Positions 1-7,352 of a stretch of DNA of 9,653 nt are shown piece after piece. The stretch covers positions 1 through 9,653 of the forward strand of contig DYKL01000117.1 of assembly GCA_020722645.1 (NCBI GenBank), written 5' to 3'. The notes under the pieces were generated by a model. That model was not told the DNA's origin. It saw only the letters and a program-made list of their open reading frames with translations, and did not search any database. The first letter of the stretch is position 1. Each line of letters starts with the position of its first letter. Source of the stretch: Acetofilamentum sp. (GTDB lineage Bacteria; Bacteroidota; Bacteroidia; Bacteroidales; JAFGUD01). Made by a program: the position numbers and the translations under genes.

Positions 1-80
1 TTATGCCAAAAATGTCAAATTTTACCAACAATTTTTCATAAAAGAGCCATAATAATCAAACTATAAATGAAAAATGTTAA

Positions 81-926
81 TCAGTTTTTAAACATTTTCA
101 ATTGCAAAGCTATTGTTTCTTTAAGTTTTGTTCTTTCAACAATATAATCTAAAAATCCGTTTTCTAGTAAAAATTCCGAAGTCTGAAAACCATCAGGCAA
201 ATCTTTTCCAATGGTTTGTTTTATGACTCTTGGACCTGCAAAGCCAATCAATGCTTCGGGTTCGGCAATATTAACATCTCCAAGCATTGAAAATGAAGCC
301 GTTACGCCTCCGGTTGTCGGGTCAGTCATCAAAGAAATATATGGTAGTTTTGCTTCGGAAAGTTGTGTCAGTTTTGCTGCAGTTTTTGCCATCTGCATCA
401 ATGAAAATGCCGCTTCCATCATTCTTGCACCTCCCGAACGTGAAATTATCATCAAAGGGAATTTGTTTTCAATACAATAATCAACAGCCCTTGCAATTTT
501 CTCTCCAACTACCGAACCCATTGAACCGCCAATAAAATCGAAATTCATTGAACAAACAACCAAGTCCATTCCTTCGACTTTTCCTGTAACTGTCGTCAAT
601 GCGTCTTTCAAACCTGTTGATTGATATGCCTCTTGTAATCTGTCGGTATATCTTTTCCTGTCAACAAAACTCAAAGGGTCATCTGAAAATAAATTTGCGT
701 CTAATTCTTTGTATTCATTATTGTCAAAAAGAATTTCAAAATATTTTTTTGATGATATTCTATCGTGAAAACCACAACTACAAACCCCATTCGATTGGTT
801 ATGTTCATCTTTGGGAACTATTTTTTTACATTTAGGGCATTTATGCCACAAATCCGGTGGAATTTCTTTCTTATCTTCGGGTGATGTCAAAATTCCCCTT
901 GTCATTCGTTGAAACCAATTACTCAT
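81..926 (-). CDS. accD: Acetyl-CoA carboxylase carboxyltransferase subunit beta
   Basis: The 281-residue protein is the beta half of the carboxyltransferase of acetyl-CoA carboxylase. With AccA it moves the carboxyl group from biotin on AccB to acetyl-CoA, giving malonyl-CoA for fatty acid synthesis in the cytosol. An N-terminal zinc ribbon is seen (C30-x2-C33 and C49-x-C51), followed by a crotonase-like carboxyltransferase core. The core carries SRSGGARMMEA (about 162-172) and the glycine-rich TDPTTGGVTASF stretch (201-212). Length is normal for AccD. The second zinc knuckle reads C-S-C, one residue shorter than the usual CxxC. The ATG at 926-924 begins MSNWFQR, a typical AccD N-terminus; no Shine-Dalgarno is evident, as is common in Bacteroidota. 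It lies 116 bp downstream of aconitase on the same strand. No clear promoter or terminator was found, so co-transcription with aconitase is possible. accA is not in the window. Confidence 0.96.
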   Translation of the reverse strand: MSNWFQRMTRGILTSPEDKKEIPPDLWHKCPKCKKIVPKDEHNQSNGVCSCGFHDRISSKKYFEILFDNNEYKELDANLFSDDPLSFVDRKRYTDRLQEAYQSTGLKDALTTVTGKVEGMDLVVCSMNFDFIGGSMGSVVGEKIARAVDYCIENKFPLMIISRSGGARMMEAAFSLMQMAKTAAKLTQLSEAKLPYISLMTDPTTGGVTASFSMLGDVNIAEPEALIGFAGPRVIKQTIGKDLPDGFQTSEFLLENGFLDYIVERTKLKETIALQLKMFKN

Positions 927-933
927 AAAATAT

Positions 934-1028
934 GTTCGTAAAGTTTATAAAGCTTACACTGAAAGGGGCTAAAAGTTCGTAAAGCCTGCCCTGTAAGGGG
1001 CTTCAAAGTTTATGCGCCTTACGAACTT
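934..1028. repeat. Intergenic repeat cluster between aconitase and accD
   Basis: The spacer is built from short repeats. GTTCGTAAAG occurs at 934-943 and 975-984, AGGGGCT at 964-970 and 996-1002, and AAAGTTTAT at 940-948 and 1005-1013. The arm at 973-985 (AAGTTCGTAAAGC) is an inverted repeat of 1016-1028 (12 of 13 positions; the odd one would be a G-U pair in RNA). A small CCCT-GTA-AGGG hairpin lies inside (989-999). In the minus-strand transcript this would fold between the aconitase stop and the accD start. There is no T-run after it, so it does not look like a terminator. It could be an interspersed repeat or an mRNA processing/stability element; the function is unknown. Confidence 0.6.
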
Positions 1029-1042
1029 ATTAGCTTCAAATT

Positions 1043-3301
1043 TCATAAATTTGCTCTGATTAAATTTAGAGCACTACCGTTTTTAAACCACTCTATTTGA
1101 TTTTTGTTGTATGTGTGATTAGCAAAAATTTCGTCTTTTGAACCGTCTTTGTGATTCAAAATTATTTTTAAAGGTACACCTTCTGTAAAGTCTTTTAATC
1201 CGGTTATATCAATTGTATCATCTTCTTTAATTTTGTTGTAATCAGCAGGATTTGCAAAAGTTAATGCGAGCATACCTTGTTTTTTCAGATTAGTTTCGTG
1301 AATACGTGCAAAAGAACGGACAAGTACAGCTTTAACGTCCATAAAACGTGGTTCCATTGCGGCGTGTTCACGTGATGAACCTTCTCCGTAGTTTTCGTCT
1401 CCTACAATAATGCTCGAAATACCATTATTTTTCAGATATCTTGCTACTTCCGGTGTTTTCTGATATTCACCCGTCAAAGGATTTTTTGTGTTTGGTAAAT
1501 CTGTAAAAGCATTTATTGCACCAAGCATCAAATTGTCAGAAATATTGTCGAGATGTCCTCTGAATCTAAGCCAGGTACCAGCCATAGAAATATGGTCGGT
1601 TGTGCATTTCCCTTTTACTTTGATTAATAAATTCAAATTAGTGTAATCTTCTCCGTCCCACGCAGCAAAAGGTTCAAGAATTTGTAAACGTTCCGATTTG
1701 GGATCAACAATAATTTCAAGCGATGAACCATCTTCGGCAGGTGGTACAAAACCTGTGTTTATTGAATCAAAGCCATTTGGCGGCAAATCTATTCCCTGTG
1801 GTGCAGATAATTTTACTTTTTCTCCTTTTTCGTTTAATAAATAATCAGTCAAAGGATTGAAAGACAGAGTGCCGGAAAAAGTATAAGCTGTTACTATTTC
1901 AGGTGAAGCTACAAAAGCATAGGTATTTGGATTACCGTCATTTCTTTTCGCAAAATTACGGTTAAAAGAAGTTATGATGCTGTTTGGTTCTTGTTTGTCT
2001 GCTCCTTCTCTTTCCCACTGACCGATACAAGGACCGCAAGCATTTGCAAGAATAACAGCATTTATCTGTTTAAAAATATCCAAAATACCGTCTCTTTCGG
2101 CTGTGTAACGAACTAATTCGGACCCGGGTGAAATAAAAAACTGTGCTTTGGGTTTTAATCCTTTAGAAATAGCATCTTTAACTATTGATGAGGCTCTGAT
2201 TAAGTCTTGATAAGATGAATTTGTACATGAACCTATTAAACCGACTTCCATTTTTTCGGGATATTTATTTTCTTCAACTGCCTTTTTAATTTGTGAAACT
2301 GTCCATGCTTTATCGGGGGTGAATGGTCCGTTAATGTGCGGGTCAAGTGTATTTAGGTCTATTTCGATTATTTTGTCGAAATATTTTTCCGGATTGGCGT
2401 AAACATCAGCATCAGCACGCAACAGATTTTTGATTTTTTCTGTCTCAGCAGCAATTTCTTCTCTATGAGTTATTTCTAAATATTTTCTCATATTGTCATC
2501 ATACGGGAAAAGTGAGGTAGTAGCACCAACTTCTGCACCCATATTACAAATTGTAGCTTTTCCGGTAGCAGAAATAGAATCAGCACCTTCGCCGAAATAT
2601 TCGATAATGAATCCTGTTCCTCCTTTAACAGTCAGAATATCAGCAACTTTTAGAATAATATCTTTTGAAGAAGTCCAACCGTTTAGCTTACCTATTAGTT
2701 TAATTCCTATCAGTTTCGGAAATTTCAATTCCCATTCCATACCAGCCATAACATCAACAGCATCAGCACCACCGACACCAATGGCAACCATTCCCAAACC
2801 ACCTGCATTAGGAGTGTGTGAATCGGTTCCAATCATCATTCCACCCGGAAATGCATAATTTTCAAGAACAGTTTGGTGAATAATACCTGCTCCCGGCTTC
2901 CAAAAACCAATACCGTATTTCTGAGCAACCGACTGCAAAAAATTGTAAACTTCTTTGTTTTTGTTATTTGCAACATCAAGGTCCTTTTCAACGCCATCTT
3001 TTGCACTGACTAAGTGGTCGGCGTGAATAGTTGTAGGTACAGCTACTTTTTTTCTTCCCGAAAGCATAAACTGCAGAACTGCCATTTGTGCCGTTGCATC
3101 TTGCATTGCAACTCGGTCAGGTGCAAAATCTACATAATCAACACCTTTATTATATACTGTAGTCGGTTTACCAATCGATAAATGAGAATATAAAATTTTT
3201 TCGGTAAAAGTCATAGGTCTGTTTAACAATTTTGAGACTGTTTCAACTCTTTGCCTATAAAGACCATAAAATTTTTTGATTAAATTTACATCAAATGCCA
3301 T
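1043..3301 (-). CDS. acn: Aconitate hydratase (mitochondrial-type aconitase)
   Basis: The 752-residue protein isomerises citrate to isocitrate through cis-aconitate in the TCA cycle, using a [4Fe-4S] cluster in the cytosol. The three cluster-ligand cysteines are visible: C359 in IGSCTNSSYQDL, and C422 and C425 in ANACGPCIGQW. The active-site segment GTDSHTPNAGGLG lies at 158-170. The C-terminal swivel domain carries CTTDHISMAGTW (566-577) and GDENYGEGSSREHAAMEPR (634-652), which holds the conserved substrate-binding Ser/Arg. Length and motif order match the mitochondrial-type aconitases common in Bacteroidota, rather than the longer AcnA (~890) or AcnB (~860) forms. The ATG at 3301-3299 starts MAFDVNLIKKFYGLY and is preceded by a -7 promoter box at 3344-3337. 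The gene is divergent from the deoxynucleoside kinase and is followed by accD on the same strand. No citrate synthase or isocitrate dehydrogenase gene is adjacent. Confidence 0.97.
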   Translation of the reverse strand: MAFDVNLIKKFYGLYRQRVETVSKLLNRPMTFTEKILYSHLSIGKPTTVYNKGVDYVDFAPDRVAMQDATAQMAVLQFMLSGRKKVAVPTTIHADHLVSAKDGVEKDLDVANNKNKEVYNFLQSVAQKYGIGFWKPGAGIIHQTVLENYAFPGGMMIGTDSHTPNAGGLGMVAIGVGGADAVDVMAGMEWELKFPKLIGIKLIGKLNGWTSSKDIILKVADILTVKGGTGFIIEYFGEGADSISATGKATICNMGAEVGATTSLFPYDDNMRKYLEITHREEIAAETEKIKNLLRADADVYANPEKYFDKIIEIDLNTLDPHINGPFTPDKAWTVSQIKKAVEENKYPEKMEVGLIGSCTNSSYQDLIRASSIVKDAISKGLKPKAQFFISPGSELVRYTAERDGILDIFKQINAVILANACGPCIGQWEREGADKQEPNSIITSFNRNFAKRNDGNPNTYAFVASPEIVTAYTFSGTLSFNPLTDYLLNEKGEKVKLSAPQGIDLPPNGFDSINTGFVPPAEDGSSLEIIVDPKSERLQILEPFAAWDGEDYTNLNLLIKVKGKCTTDHISMAGTWLRFRGHLDNISDNLMLGAINAFTDLPNTKNPLTGEYQKTPEVARYLKNNGISSIIVGDENYGEGSSREHAAMEPRFMDVKAVLVRSFARIHETNLKKQGMLALTFANPADYNKIKEDDTIDITGLKDFTEGVPLKIILNHKDGSKDEIFANHTYNKNQIEWFKNGSALNLIRANL

Positions 3302-3336
3302 AGTTTTGTATTTAAGATTGTTTATGGATTCAAAAA

Positions 3337-3344
3337 CAAAAGTA
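3337..3344 (-). promoter_or_regulatory. Bacteroidota -7 promoter box for aconitase
   Basis: Read on the minus strand this is TACTTTTG, an exact match to the TAnnTTTG consensus of Bacteroidota housekeeping promoters. It lies 35 bp before the aconitase ATG. A TTG that could act as the -33 element reads from 3370 to 3368, leaving a 23-bp spacer, at the long end of what is described for these promoters. The -7 box is seen; its activity is inferred. Confidence 0.55.
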
Positions 3345-3478
3345 AAAATTTTTTTCTAAAAACCTAACAAGTTTTTTTTTTGATGTAATGGTAAGTTGTA
3401 AATCAACAATTTAGCTAAAAGTTAAGTTAAAACATTTTCAAATTTCTAAAAAAATATGGAAATAGAAAAAAAAAAATC

Positions 3479-3486
3479 TATTTTTG
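3479..3486 (+). promoter_or_regulatory. Bacteroidota -7 promoter box for the deoxynucleoside kinase
   Basis: TATTTTTG matches the TAnnTTTG consensus and lies 42 bp before the ATG at 3529. No good TTG -33 element is present 17-23 bp upstream. A possible in-frame TTG start at 3484 overlaps this box, which argues that translation starts at 3529 instead. Confidence 0.45.
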
Positions 3487-3528
3487 CAAAATCGAAAAAA
3501 GAATTTTAATCGAGAAGGTTTTTTTGAA

Positions 3529-4182
3529 ATGGATTTTAAAATAAAATCAAAAGTTAACTACATAGTTATAGAAGGAAATATAGGAGCGGGCAAAACTTCA
3601 TTATCCAATAAAATTTCAAAAGATTTTAATGCAAATCTTATATTAGAAAAATTTGCAGATAATCCTTTTTTACCGAAATTTTATAAAGATCAGGAAAAAT
3701 ATGCTTTTCAGTTAGAAACTTCATTTTTGATTGACAGATACGAACAGTTGAAAAAACAAATTCAGACACTAGACTTATTCACTGATTTTATTGTATCAGA
3801 CTATTATTTTTCAAAATCATTACTTTTTGCAAAACATACTTTAAAAGACGACGAATTTAATTTGTACCGAAAAGTTTTTGATGTAATTTACAAAAATGTT
3901 CCAAGACCTGATTTATACGTTTATTTGCATTTGCCAATCAAAAATCTTATTCTGAATATCAGAAAAAGAGGCAGAAGTTATGAGCAAAGTATAACCAAAG
4001 AATATCTTAAAAATGTTCAGAATTCTTATTTTTCATATTTTAAAGAACAAAAGGATTTTTCTTTTTTGATTATCAATACAAAAAATTTAGATTTTGTCAA
4101 TAAATCAGAAGATTATAAAACAATTCTGGAAATAATTTTCGACACAAAATACAAAAAAGGAATTACAACAATAACTCCTTGA
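3529..4182 (+). CDS. Deoxynucleoside kinase (dNK / dCK-dGK family)
   Basis: From the chosen ATG this is a 217-residue P-loop kinase that phosphorylates deoxyribonucleosides in the salvage pathway; the preferred base cannot be read from sequence. The Walker A motif is GNIGAGKTS (16-24). A glutamate in LEKFADNPFLPKFY (E40) sits where the substrate-binding Glu is expected. VSDYYFSKSLLFA (89-101) is the D-R/Y-S region after strand 3, and IRKRGRSYE (144-152) is the arginine-rich lid. Family members are about 200-220 residues. An upstream TTG at 3484 would add 15 residues (MQNRKKNFNREGFFE), but that codon overlaps a -7 promoter box and the family normally begins just before the P-loop strand, so ATG 3529 is preferred. 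In some Bacteroidota dNK is reported fused or linked to folK; here it stands alone. It is divergent from aconitase and about 200 bp upstream of the TPR lipoprotein, which has its own promoter. Confidence 0.9.
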   Translation: MDFKIKSKVNYIVIEGNIGAGKTSLSNKISKDFNANLILEKFADNPFLPKFYKDQEKYAFQLETSFLIDRYEQLKKQIQTLDLFTDFIVSDYYFSKSLLFAKHTLKDDEFNLYRKVFDVIYKNVPRPDLYVYLHLPIKNLILNIRKRGRSYEQSITKEYLKNVQNSYFSYFKEQKDFSFLIINTKNLDFVNKSEDYKTILEIIFDTKYKKGITTITP

Positions 4183-4308
4183 TTAGTTGAAAGTTGAATA
4201 TTAAAAGTTGAATCAAAAAAGTAATAAGTTATCTGTTTGAAATATTAAGAAAAACAGAGTTTTAAATTTTGTTTTAAAAAAAATTAGTCAAAAAAAAGCA
4301 CAAAATTT

Positions 4309-4337
4309 TTGGAATATAAAAAAAAAATTTACTTTTG
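4309..4337 (+). promoter_or_regulatory. -33/-7 promoter of the TPR lipoprotein
   Basis: A TTG at 4309-4311 and TACTTTTG at 4330-4337 are separated by 18 bp, a good match to the Bacteroidota TTG-N17-23-TAnnTTTG pattern. The start codon follows 44 bp later, after an A-rich leader typical of well-expressed genes in this phylum. This is the best promoter in the window. It also suggests the gene is transcribed separately from the kinase upstream, although no terminator is visible between the two. Confidence 0.65.
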
Positions 4338-4381
4338 TGTAAAAATTAAAATTGTTAATAATAAAAACTTAAAAAAACATT

Positions 4382-6160
4382 ATGAAAAAGTTAACACTTC
4401 ATTTTATTGCTGTAGTGCTTATCTTTGCCCTTGCAGGTTGTGGTTTGGGCAAAATGGTAGATAATGCAAAATTAATTCAGTATCAGGTTAATCCGTCACC
4501 ATTAGAAATGCATGCTGAAAATGTACCGGTAGAAGTTACCGTTCAGTTTCCGGCTAAATATTTTCACAAAAAAGCTTATCTTGTAATTACACCTTATATA
4601 AAATCTGATGACGGACAAAACGAAATCGGTCTTAAGAGTCAAACTTTACAAGGCGAAAAAGTAAAAGACAATAATCCTGTTATTCCTTACGAAGCAGGTG
4701 GTTCTTATGCTTACCGCGATACAATACCTTATGACCAAGCATACAGAATGTCTGATTTGGAACTGCGTATTGGTGCAAACAAAGGTGGTAATGGTAAAGA
4801 TTTCACATTCGGAGCTGTAAAAATTGCCGATGGTATCATCACAACTCCCGAACTTGTTGACGAAGGTCTTAAAATTGACAACGGCACATTAGGAAGTTCT
4901 GACAAAGGTTTAATGAGAATGATTACACCTACTGTTGAATTACCTAAATCAAGAACCGAAACTCAATCGCTTGTACTTTATTATCCTGTACAACAATCAA
5001 ATCTTCCGGCAAAAGAACAAAGTAAAGAACAAGTTACAGAATTTTTAGGAAATGTTAAAGATTTAAAATCAAATCCTGACATTGTTTTCAAAAATATGTC
5101 TGTTGCAAGTTACGCTTCTCCTGACGGACCGGTTGATTTAAACAGCGGTTTGGTTGAAGGTCGTGGAAAATCTTCTCAATCTTTTTTAATTACAAAATTC
5201 AAAAAAGAAAAAGTTGAAGGTGCTGAAAATCCGGATTTCTTAAGCCGCGAAACTACTCCTGACGAAGACTGGGAAGGTTTCAAAAAAGCAGTTCAGGAAT
5301 CAAATATGGAAGACAAAGACGTTATCTTACGTGTTCTTTCTATGTATTCTGACCCTGATGTACGTGAAAAAGAAATCAAAAATATGGCTGCTGTTTACGA
5401 TGAATTAAGAAAAGACATTCTTCCTCAATTACGTCGTTCAGAAATCATTGCAACTTATGAAACTCGTCAAAAAACTCCACAGGAACTGATGAACTTAGGT
5501 AGCACTAATCCTCAATCTTTATCACAACTTGAATTATTCTATGCTGCTCAGGTTTCTGAAAGCACACAAAAAGAAACTATCTATAAAAATTACAACAATA
5601 CTTATACTAATGATTGGAAAGGTTTTAACAACTTAGCTGTATATTACATCGAAAACGACCAGCTTGATGACGCCGAAGGTCAATTACAAAAAGCTGAAGC
5701 TATCGACGCTAACAATGCTGTTGTTATCAATAACTTTGGTGTTCTTTACTGGGCAAAAGGCGACTATGCAAAAGCTGAAGAATATTTCAAAAAAGCAGCT
5801 CAAATTGATCCTAACGATGAAATTAATTACAACTTAGGCGTTATCTGCATCAAAAATGCTAAATATGCTGATGCTGTTAAAAAATTCGGATCTACTCCGT
5901 CTTTCAACAAATCGCTTGCTCAAACATTATCAGGCAATAATTCAGAAGCTGTTACCACACTTAATAGTGTTAAATCAGAAGAAGCTTATTATTTCTACCT
6001 AAAAGCAGTTGAAGCTGCTAAAAGTACTGATAATAACGGCGTATTAACTAATCTTAGAACTGCTATTCAAAAAGACGGTTCAATTAAAGATTATGCCAGA
6101 AATGATATGGAATTCAAAAATTATTTTGAAGACGAAACTTTCAAAAGTATTGTTCAATAA
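4382..6160 (+). CDS. Lipoprotein with OmpA-like segment and TPR repeats
   Basis: The 592-residue protein has a lipoprotein signal peptide (MKKLTLHFIAVVLIFALAGC) with lipobox LAGC and lipidated C20, so it is exported and membrane-anchored. Residues about 30-190 are predicted beta-rich and not recognised. Residues about 195-275 (LVLYYPVQQSNL, then SYASPDGPVDLNSGLVEGRGKSSQSFL) resemble the peptidoglycan-binding OmpA-like fold, where SxASPEG-x-N-x2-L-x3-R is typical. The conserved Arg region is altered here, so this is a divergent match. Three TPR-like units follow at about 412-445, 446-479 and 480-510, e.g. NNFGVLYWAKGDYAKAEEYFKKAAQIDPND. The C-terminal 80 residues are helical and may be degenerate TPRs. 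The architecture suggests an envelope scaffold bridging peptidoglycan and protein partners; that is inference. It has its own -33/-7 promoter and a strong terminator directly after the stop, so it is probably monocistronic. Confidence 0.85.
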   Translation: MKKLTLHFIAVVLIFALAGCGLGKMVDNAKLIQYQVNPSPLEMHAENVPVEVTVQFPAKYFHKKAYLVITPYIKSDDGQNEIGLKSQTLQGEKVKDNNPVIPYEAGGSYAYRDTIPYDQAYRMSDLELRIGANKGGNGKDFTFGAVKIADGIITTPELVDEGLKIDNGTLGSSDKGLMRMITPTVELPKSRTETQSLVLYYPVQQSNLPAKEQSKEQVTEFLGNVKDLKSNPDIVFKNMSVASYASPDGPVDLNSGLVEGRGKSSQSFLITKFKKEKVEGAENPDFLSRETTPDEDWEGFKKAVQESNMEDKDVILRVLSMYSDPDVREKEIKNMAAVYDELRKDILPQLRRSEIIATYETRQKTPQELMNLGSTNPQSLSQLELFYAAQVSESTQKETIYKNYNNTYTNDWKGFNNLAVYYIENDQLDDAEGQLQKAEAIDANNAVVINNFGVLYWAKGDYAKAEEYFKKAAQIDPNDEINYNLGVICIKNAKYADAVKKFGSTPSFNKSLAQTLSGNNSEAVTTLNSVKSEEAYYFYLKAVEAAKSTDNNGVLTNLRTAIQKDGSIKDYARNDMEFKNYFEDETFKSIVQ

Positions 6161-6180
6161 TAATTGATAAAAACAAAAAA

Positions 6181-6205
6181 ACCGACTTAAAAGTCGGTTT
6201 TTTTT
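6181..6205. terminator. Bidirectional intrinsic terminator
   Basis: An 8-bp GC-containing stem, ACCGACTT (6181-6188) with AAGTCGGT (6191-6198), has a minimal AA loop (or 7 bp with a 4-base loop). It is flanked by an A-run on the left and a T-run on the right. It lies 20 bp after the TPR lipoprotein stop and 9 bp beyond the stop of the convergent ferritin gene, so it can end transcription from both sides. Confidence 0.93.
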
Positions 6206-6213
6206 CTATTATA

Positions 6214-6725
6214 TTACATGCGTAATTTTTTCCATTCTTCTTTCATTCTGTTCAGGTCTGCAATCCACGATTCATTATCGTTTTCGTGTTCAAGTTCTTC
6301 GTTGAGTATCTGAACAGCCATCTGATGTGTAGCAAAATCTTTTCCTGCCATAAAATCTGCAATTTCGTTGTATCTTTGAATTGCACATCGTTCTCCTTTT
6401 AAATTTTGTTCCAGAATAACTTCGATGTATGGATCGGAAGGTTCATCGTAAGAGCATCTTGCTAATTTTGTCCAGTTTACCGGATTAATGACCGGAATTC
6501 CTCCCAATTGAATAATTCTATCCACAACAAGCACGGCGTGACCTAATTCCTGATCGGCGTGAAGCAACAATTCAGGTTCAACTTCGCTTCTCATAGGACC
6601 TTCCATCAATCTGGCACCAACCCAGTCTGATAATATGCCAACCATTCTTCTGACAAAGCTCCGTTTAGCATTTCCAACAACTTGTTTAAATCAACACTTG
6701 ATACTTTATTAGCGTATTTTCCCAT
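6214..6725 (-). pseudogene. DPS-like ferritin (bacterioferritin-related), frameshifted
   Basis: The intact product would be a ~170-residue ferritin-superfamily protein that oxidises and stores iron and protects against peroxide in the cytosol. Translation from the ATG at 6725-6723 gives MGKYANKVSSVDLNKLLEMLNGALSEEWLAYYQ and then hits a stop after a few out-of-frame residues. The next frame continues as WVGARLMEGPMRSEVEPELLLHADQELGHA to the stop at 6214. The frames join if one base is restored between 6626 and 6627, giving the expected YYQ-Y-WVGA. In the joined protein the di-iron ligands are present: E26/E27, E60-x2-H63, E112 and E144-x2-H147. Cysteines at C91 and C114 resemble the cysteine pair described for DPS-like thioferritins. 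An ATG at 6645 opens a 143-residue frame but lacks helix 1, so it is not the true start. A -7 box lies upstream at 6759-6752. The gene may be truly broken or carry a sequencing or assembly error. Confidence 0.85.
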
Positions 6726-6751
6726 AATTGTAAATTTTTATTGGTTTTGCA

Positions 6752-6759
6752 CAAAATTA
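6752..6759 (-). promoter_or_regulatory. -7 promoter box for the ferritin gene
   Basis: On the minus strand this reads TAATTTTG, matching TAnnTTTG, 26 bp before the ATG at 6725. No clear TTG -33 element is seen at the expected distance. It supports 6725, not 6645, as the original start. Confidence 0.4.
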
Positions 6760-6794
6760 TTAAAAATATCGAACTAAAAAATTATTTTTTGTAA

Positions 6795-6953
6795 TACCTT
6801 AAATCCGTATGTCTATACTTATATATCTGAAATTCAGTCAGGTGAAATACTTACAGTACAGGCACCTGACTGGTGCAAACTGCATGTTGCAGGTGCCTGT
6901 ACTGTAAGTATCTACCTGCAACTACTTACGAAAAGACTTGCGGATTTAAGGTA
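6795..6953. mobile_element. MITE-like element with terminal inverted repeats, copy 1
   Basis: This 159-bp non-coding unit is bounded by 20-bp inverted repeats. The left end is TACCTTAAATCCGTATGTCT (6795-6814) and the complement of the right end (6934-6953) differs at two positions. Inside is a perfect 22-bp inverted repeat (6847-6868 with 6890-6911, loop of 21). It is extended outward, past a small internal bulge, by CAGGT (6839-6843) pairing with ACCTG (6914-6918). If the outer TA belongs to the target, the element starts CCTTAAATCC and is flanked by a TA duplication, as for IS630/Tc1-type elements; longer duplications are ambiguous. The first 49 bases recur at the right edge of the window, showing that it is dispersed. 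No transposase is encoded, so mobilisation would have to be in trans. The parent IS is not identified. Confidence 0.75.
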
Positions 6954-7026
6954 ATATTTATTCAAAAATATTGGTTCCGATTCAACGATTTTTATAAAAG
7001 TTAAGAATGATATACAAATAACTCGC

Positions 7027-7201
7027 ATTATTCATAAATAATACCGACGATTAAGAATAACTAGCAAATTTTGGGTTTTGCAAACACCCAAATTTGAGTT
7101 ATTCTTAATCGGGTTTTTCTAGCTTGCCCCGATTTATCGGGGAATTGCAACCCGCTAATCAACCCACATTCATAAAAATTTTAATTATTTTTATGAATAA
7201 T
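7027..7201. repeat. Cluster of nested inverted repeats
   Basis: Several hairpins are packed together. The strongest is CGATTAAGAATAACT (7048-7062) pairing perfectly with 7097-7111, with further pairing inside (the AAATTTTGGG region at about 7066-7075 with CCCAAATTT at about 7087-7095). Next is CCCCGAT-TT-ATCGGGG (7127-7142), enclosed by CGGGTT (7110-7115) and AACCCG (7149-7154). A 12-bp AT-rich hairpin follows (7168-7179 with 7187-7198). The outer arms ATTATTCATAAA (7027-7038) and 7190-7201 are perfect inverted repeats of each other, so the whole block could be one ~175-bp palindromic element. No coding frame is seen in it. A mobile or REP-like origin is inferred. Confidence 0.6.
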
Positions 7202-7352
7202 TCAGGATAATAATTTTTGTGGTGTGGAACAATTTTTGCACTTTTTTTAAGGTTTTAAATTTACATAAAGCCTTTGCAAAAAACAGTCAAGAAAAAAATA
7301 AAGTAAAAAAAAAGACTATCGGATTTGATGCCCAAAACTAAAAAATGAAATT
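7202..7352. other. AT-rich leader before the GxxExxY gene
   Basis: The stretch is A/T-rich with long A-runs (for example 7291-7313). No TAnnTTTG box with a well-placed TTG was found, and no ORF. It contains the left arm of the inverted repeat that brackets the GxxExxY gene (7314-7332). How that gene is transcribed is not evident from the sequence. Confidence 0.5.
7314..7332. repeat. Left inverted repeat bracketing the GxxExxY gene
   Basis: This 19-base arm, GACTATCGGATTTGATGCC, matches the complement of 7828-7846 at 16 of 19 positions, and the three differences are all transitions. It lies 20 bp before the gene's start codon. Together the two arms would bound a 533-bp unit holding the gene and its 3' heptamer hairpin. 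A-runs occur on both outer flanks, so any target duplication cannot be defined. Confidence 0.5.

Noticed and set aside
211..835. Three plus-strand open frames opposite accD
   Set aside because: They are antisense to an intact, conserved accD and resemble no known protein.
2493..2858. Open frame of 121 codons on the plus strand inside aconitase
   Set aside because: It is antisense to highly conserved aconitase sequence and its translation is low-complexity, rich in Pro/Ser/Ile.
3484..3528. N-terminal extension of the deoxynucleoside kinase from a TTG start at 3484
   Set aside because: The TTG overlaps a TAnnTTTG promoter box, the extra residues are not family-like, and the ATG at 3529 gives the usual length.
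6214..6645. 143-residue ferritin frame with its own ATG start at 6645
   Set aside because: That start falls inside the first helix in the wrong frame; the true N-terminus lies in the other frame upstream, so it is half of a frameshifted gene.
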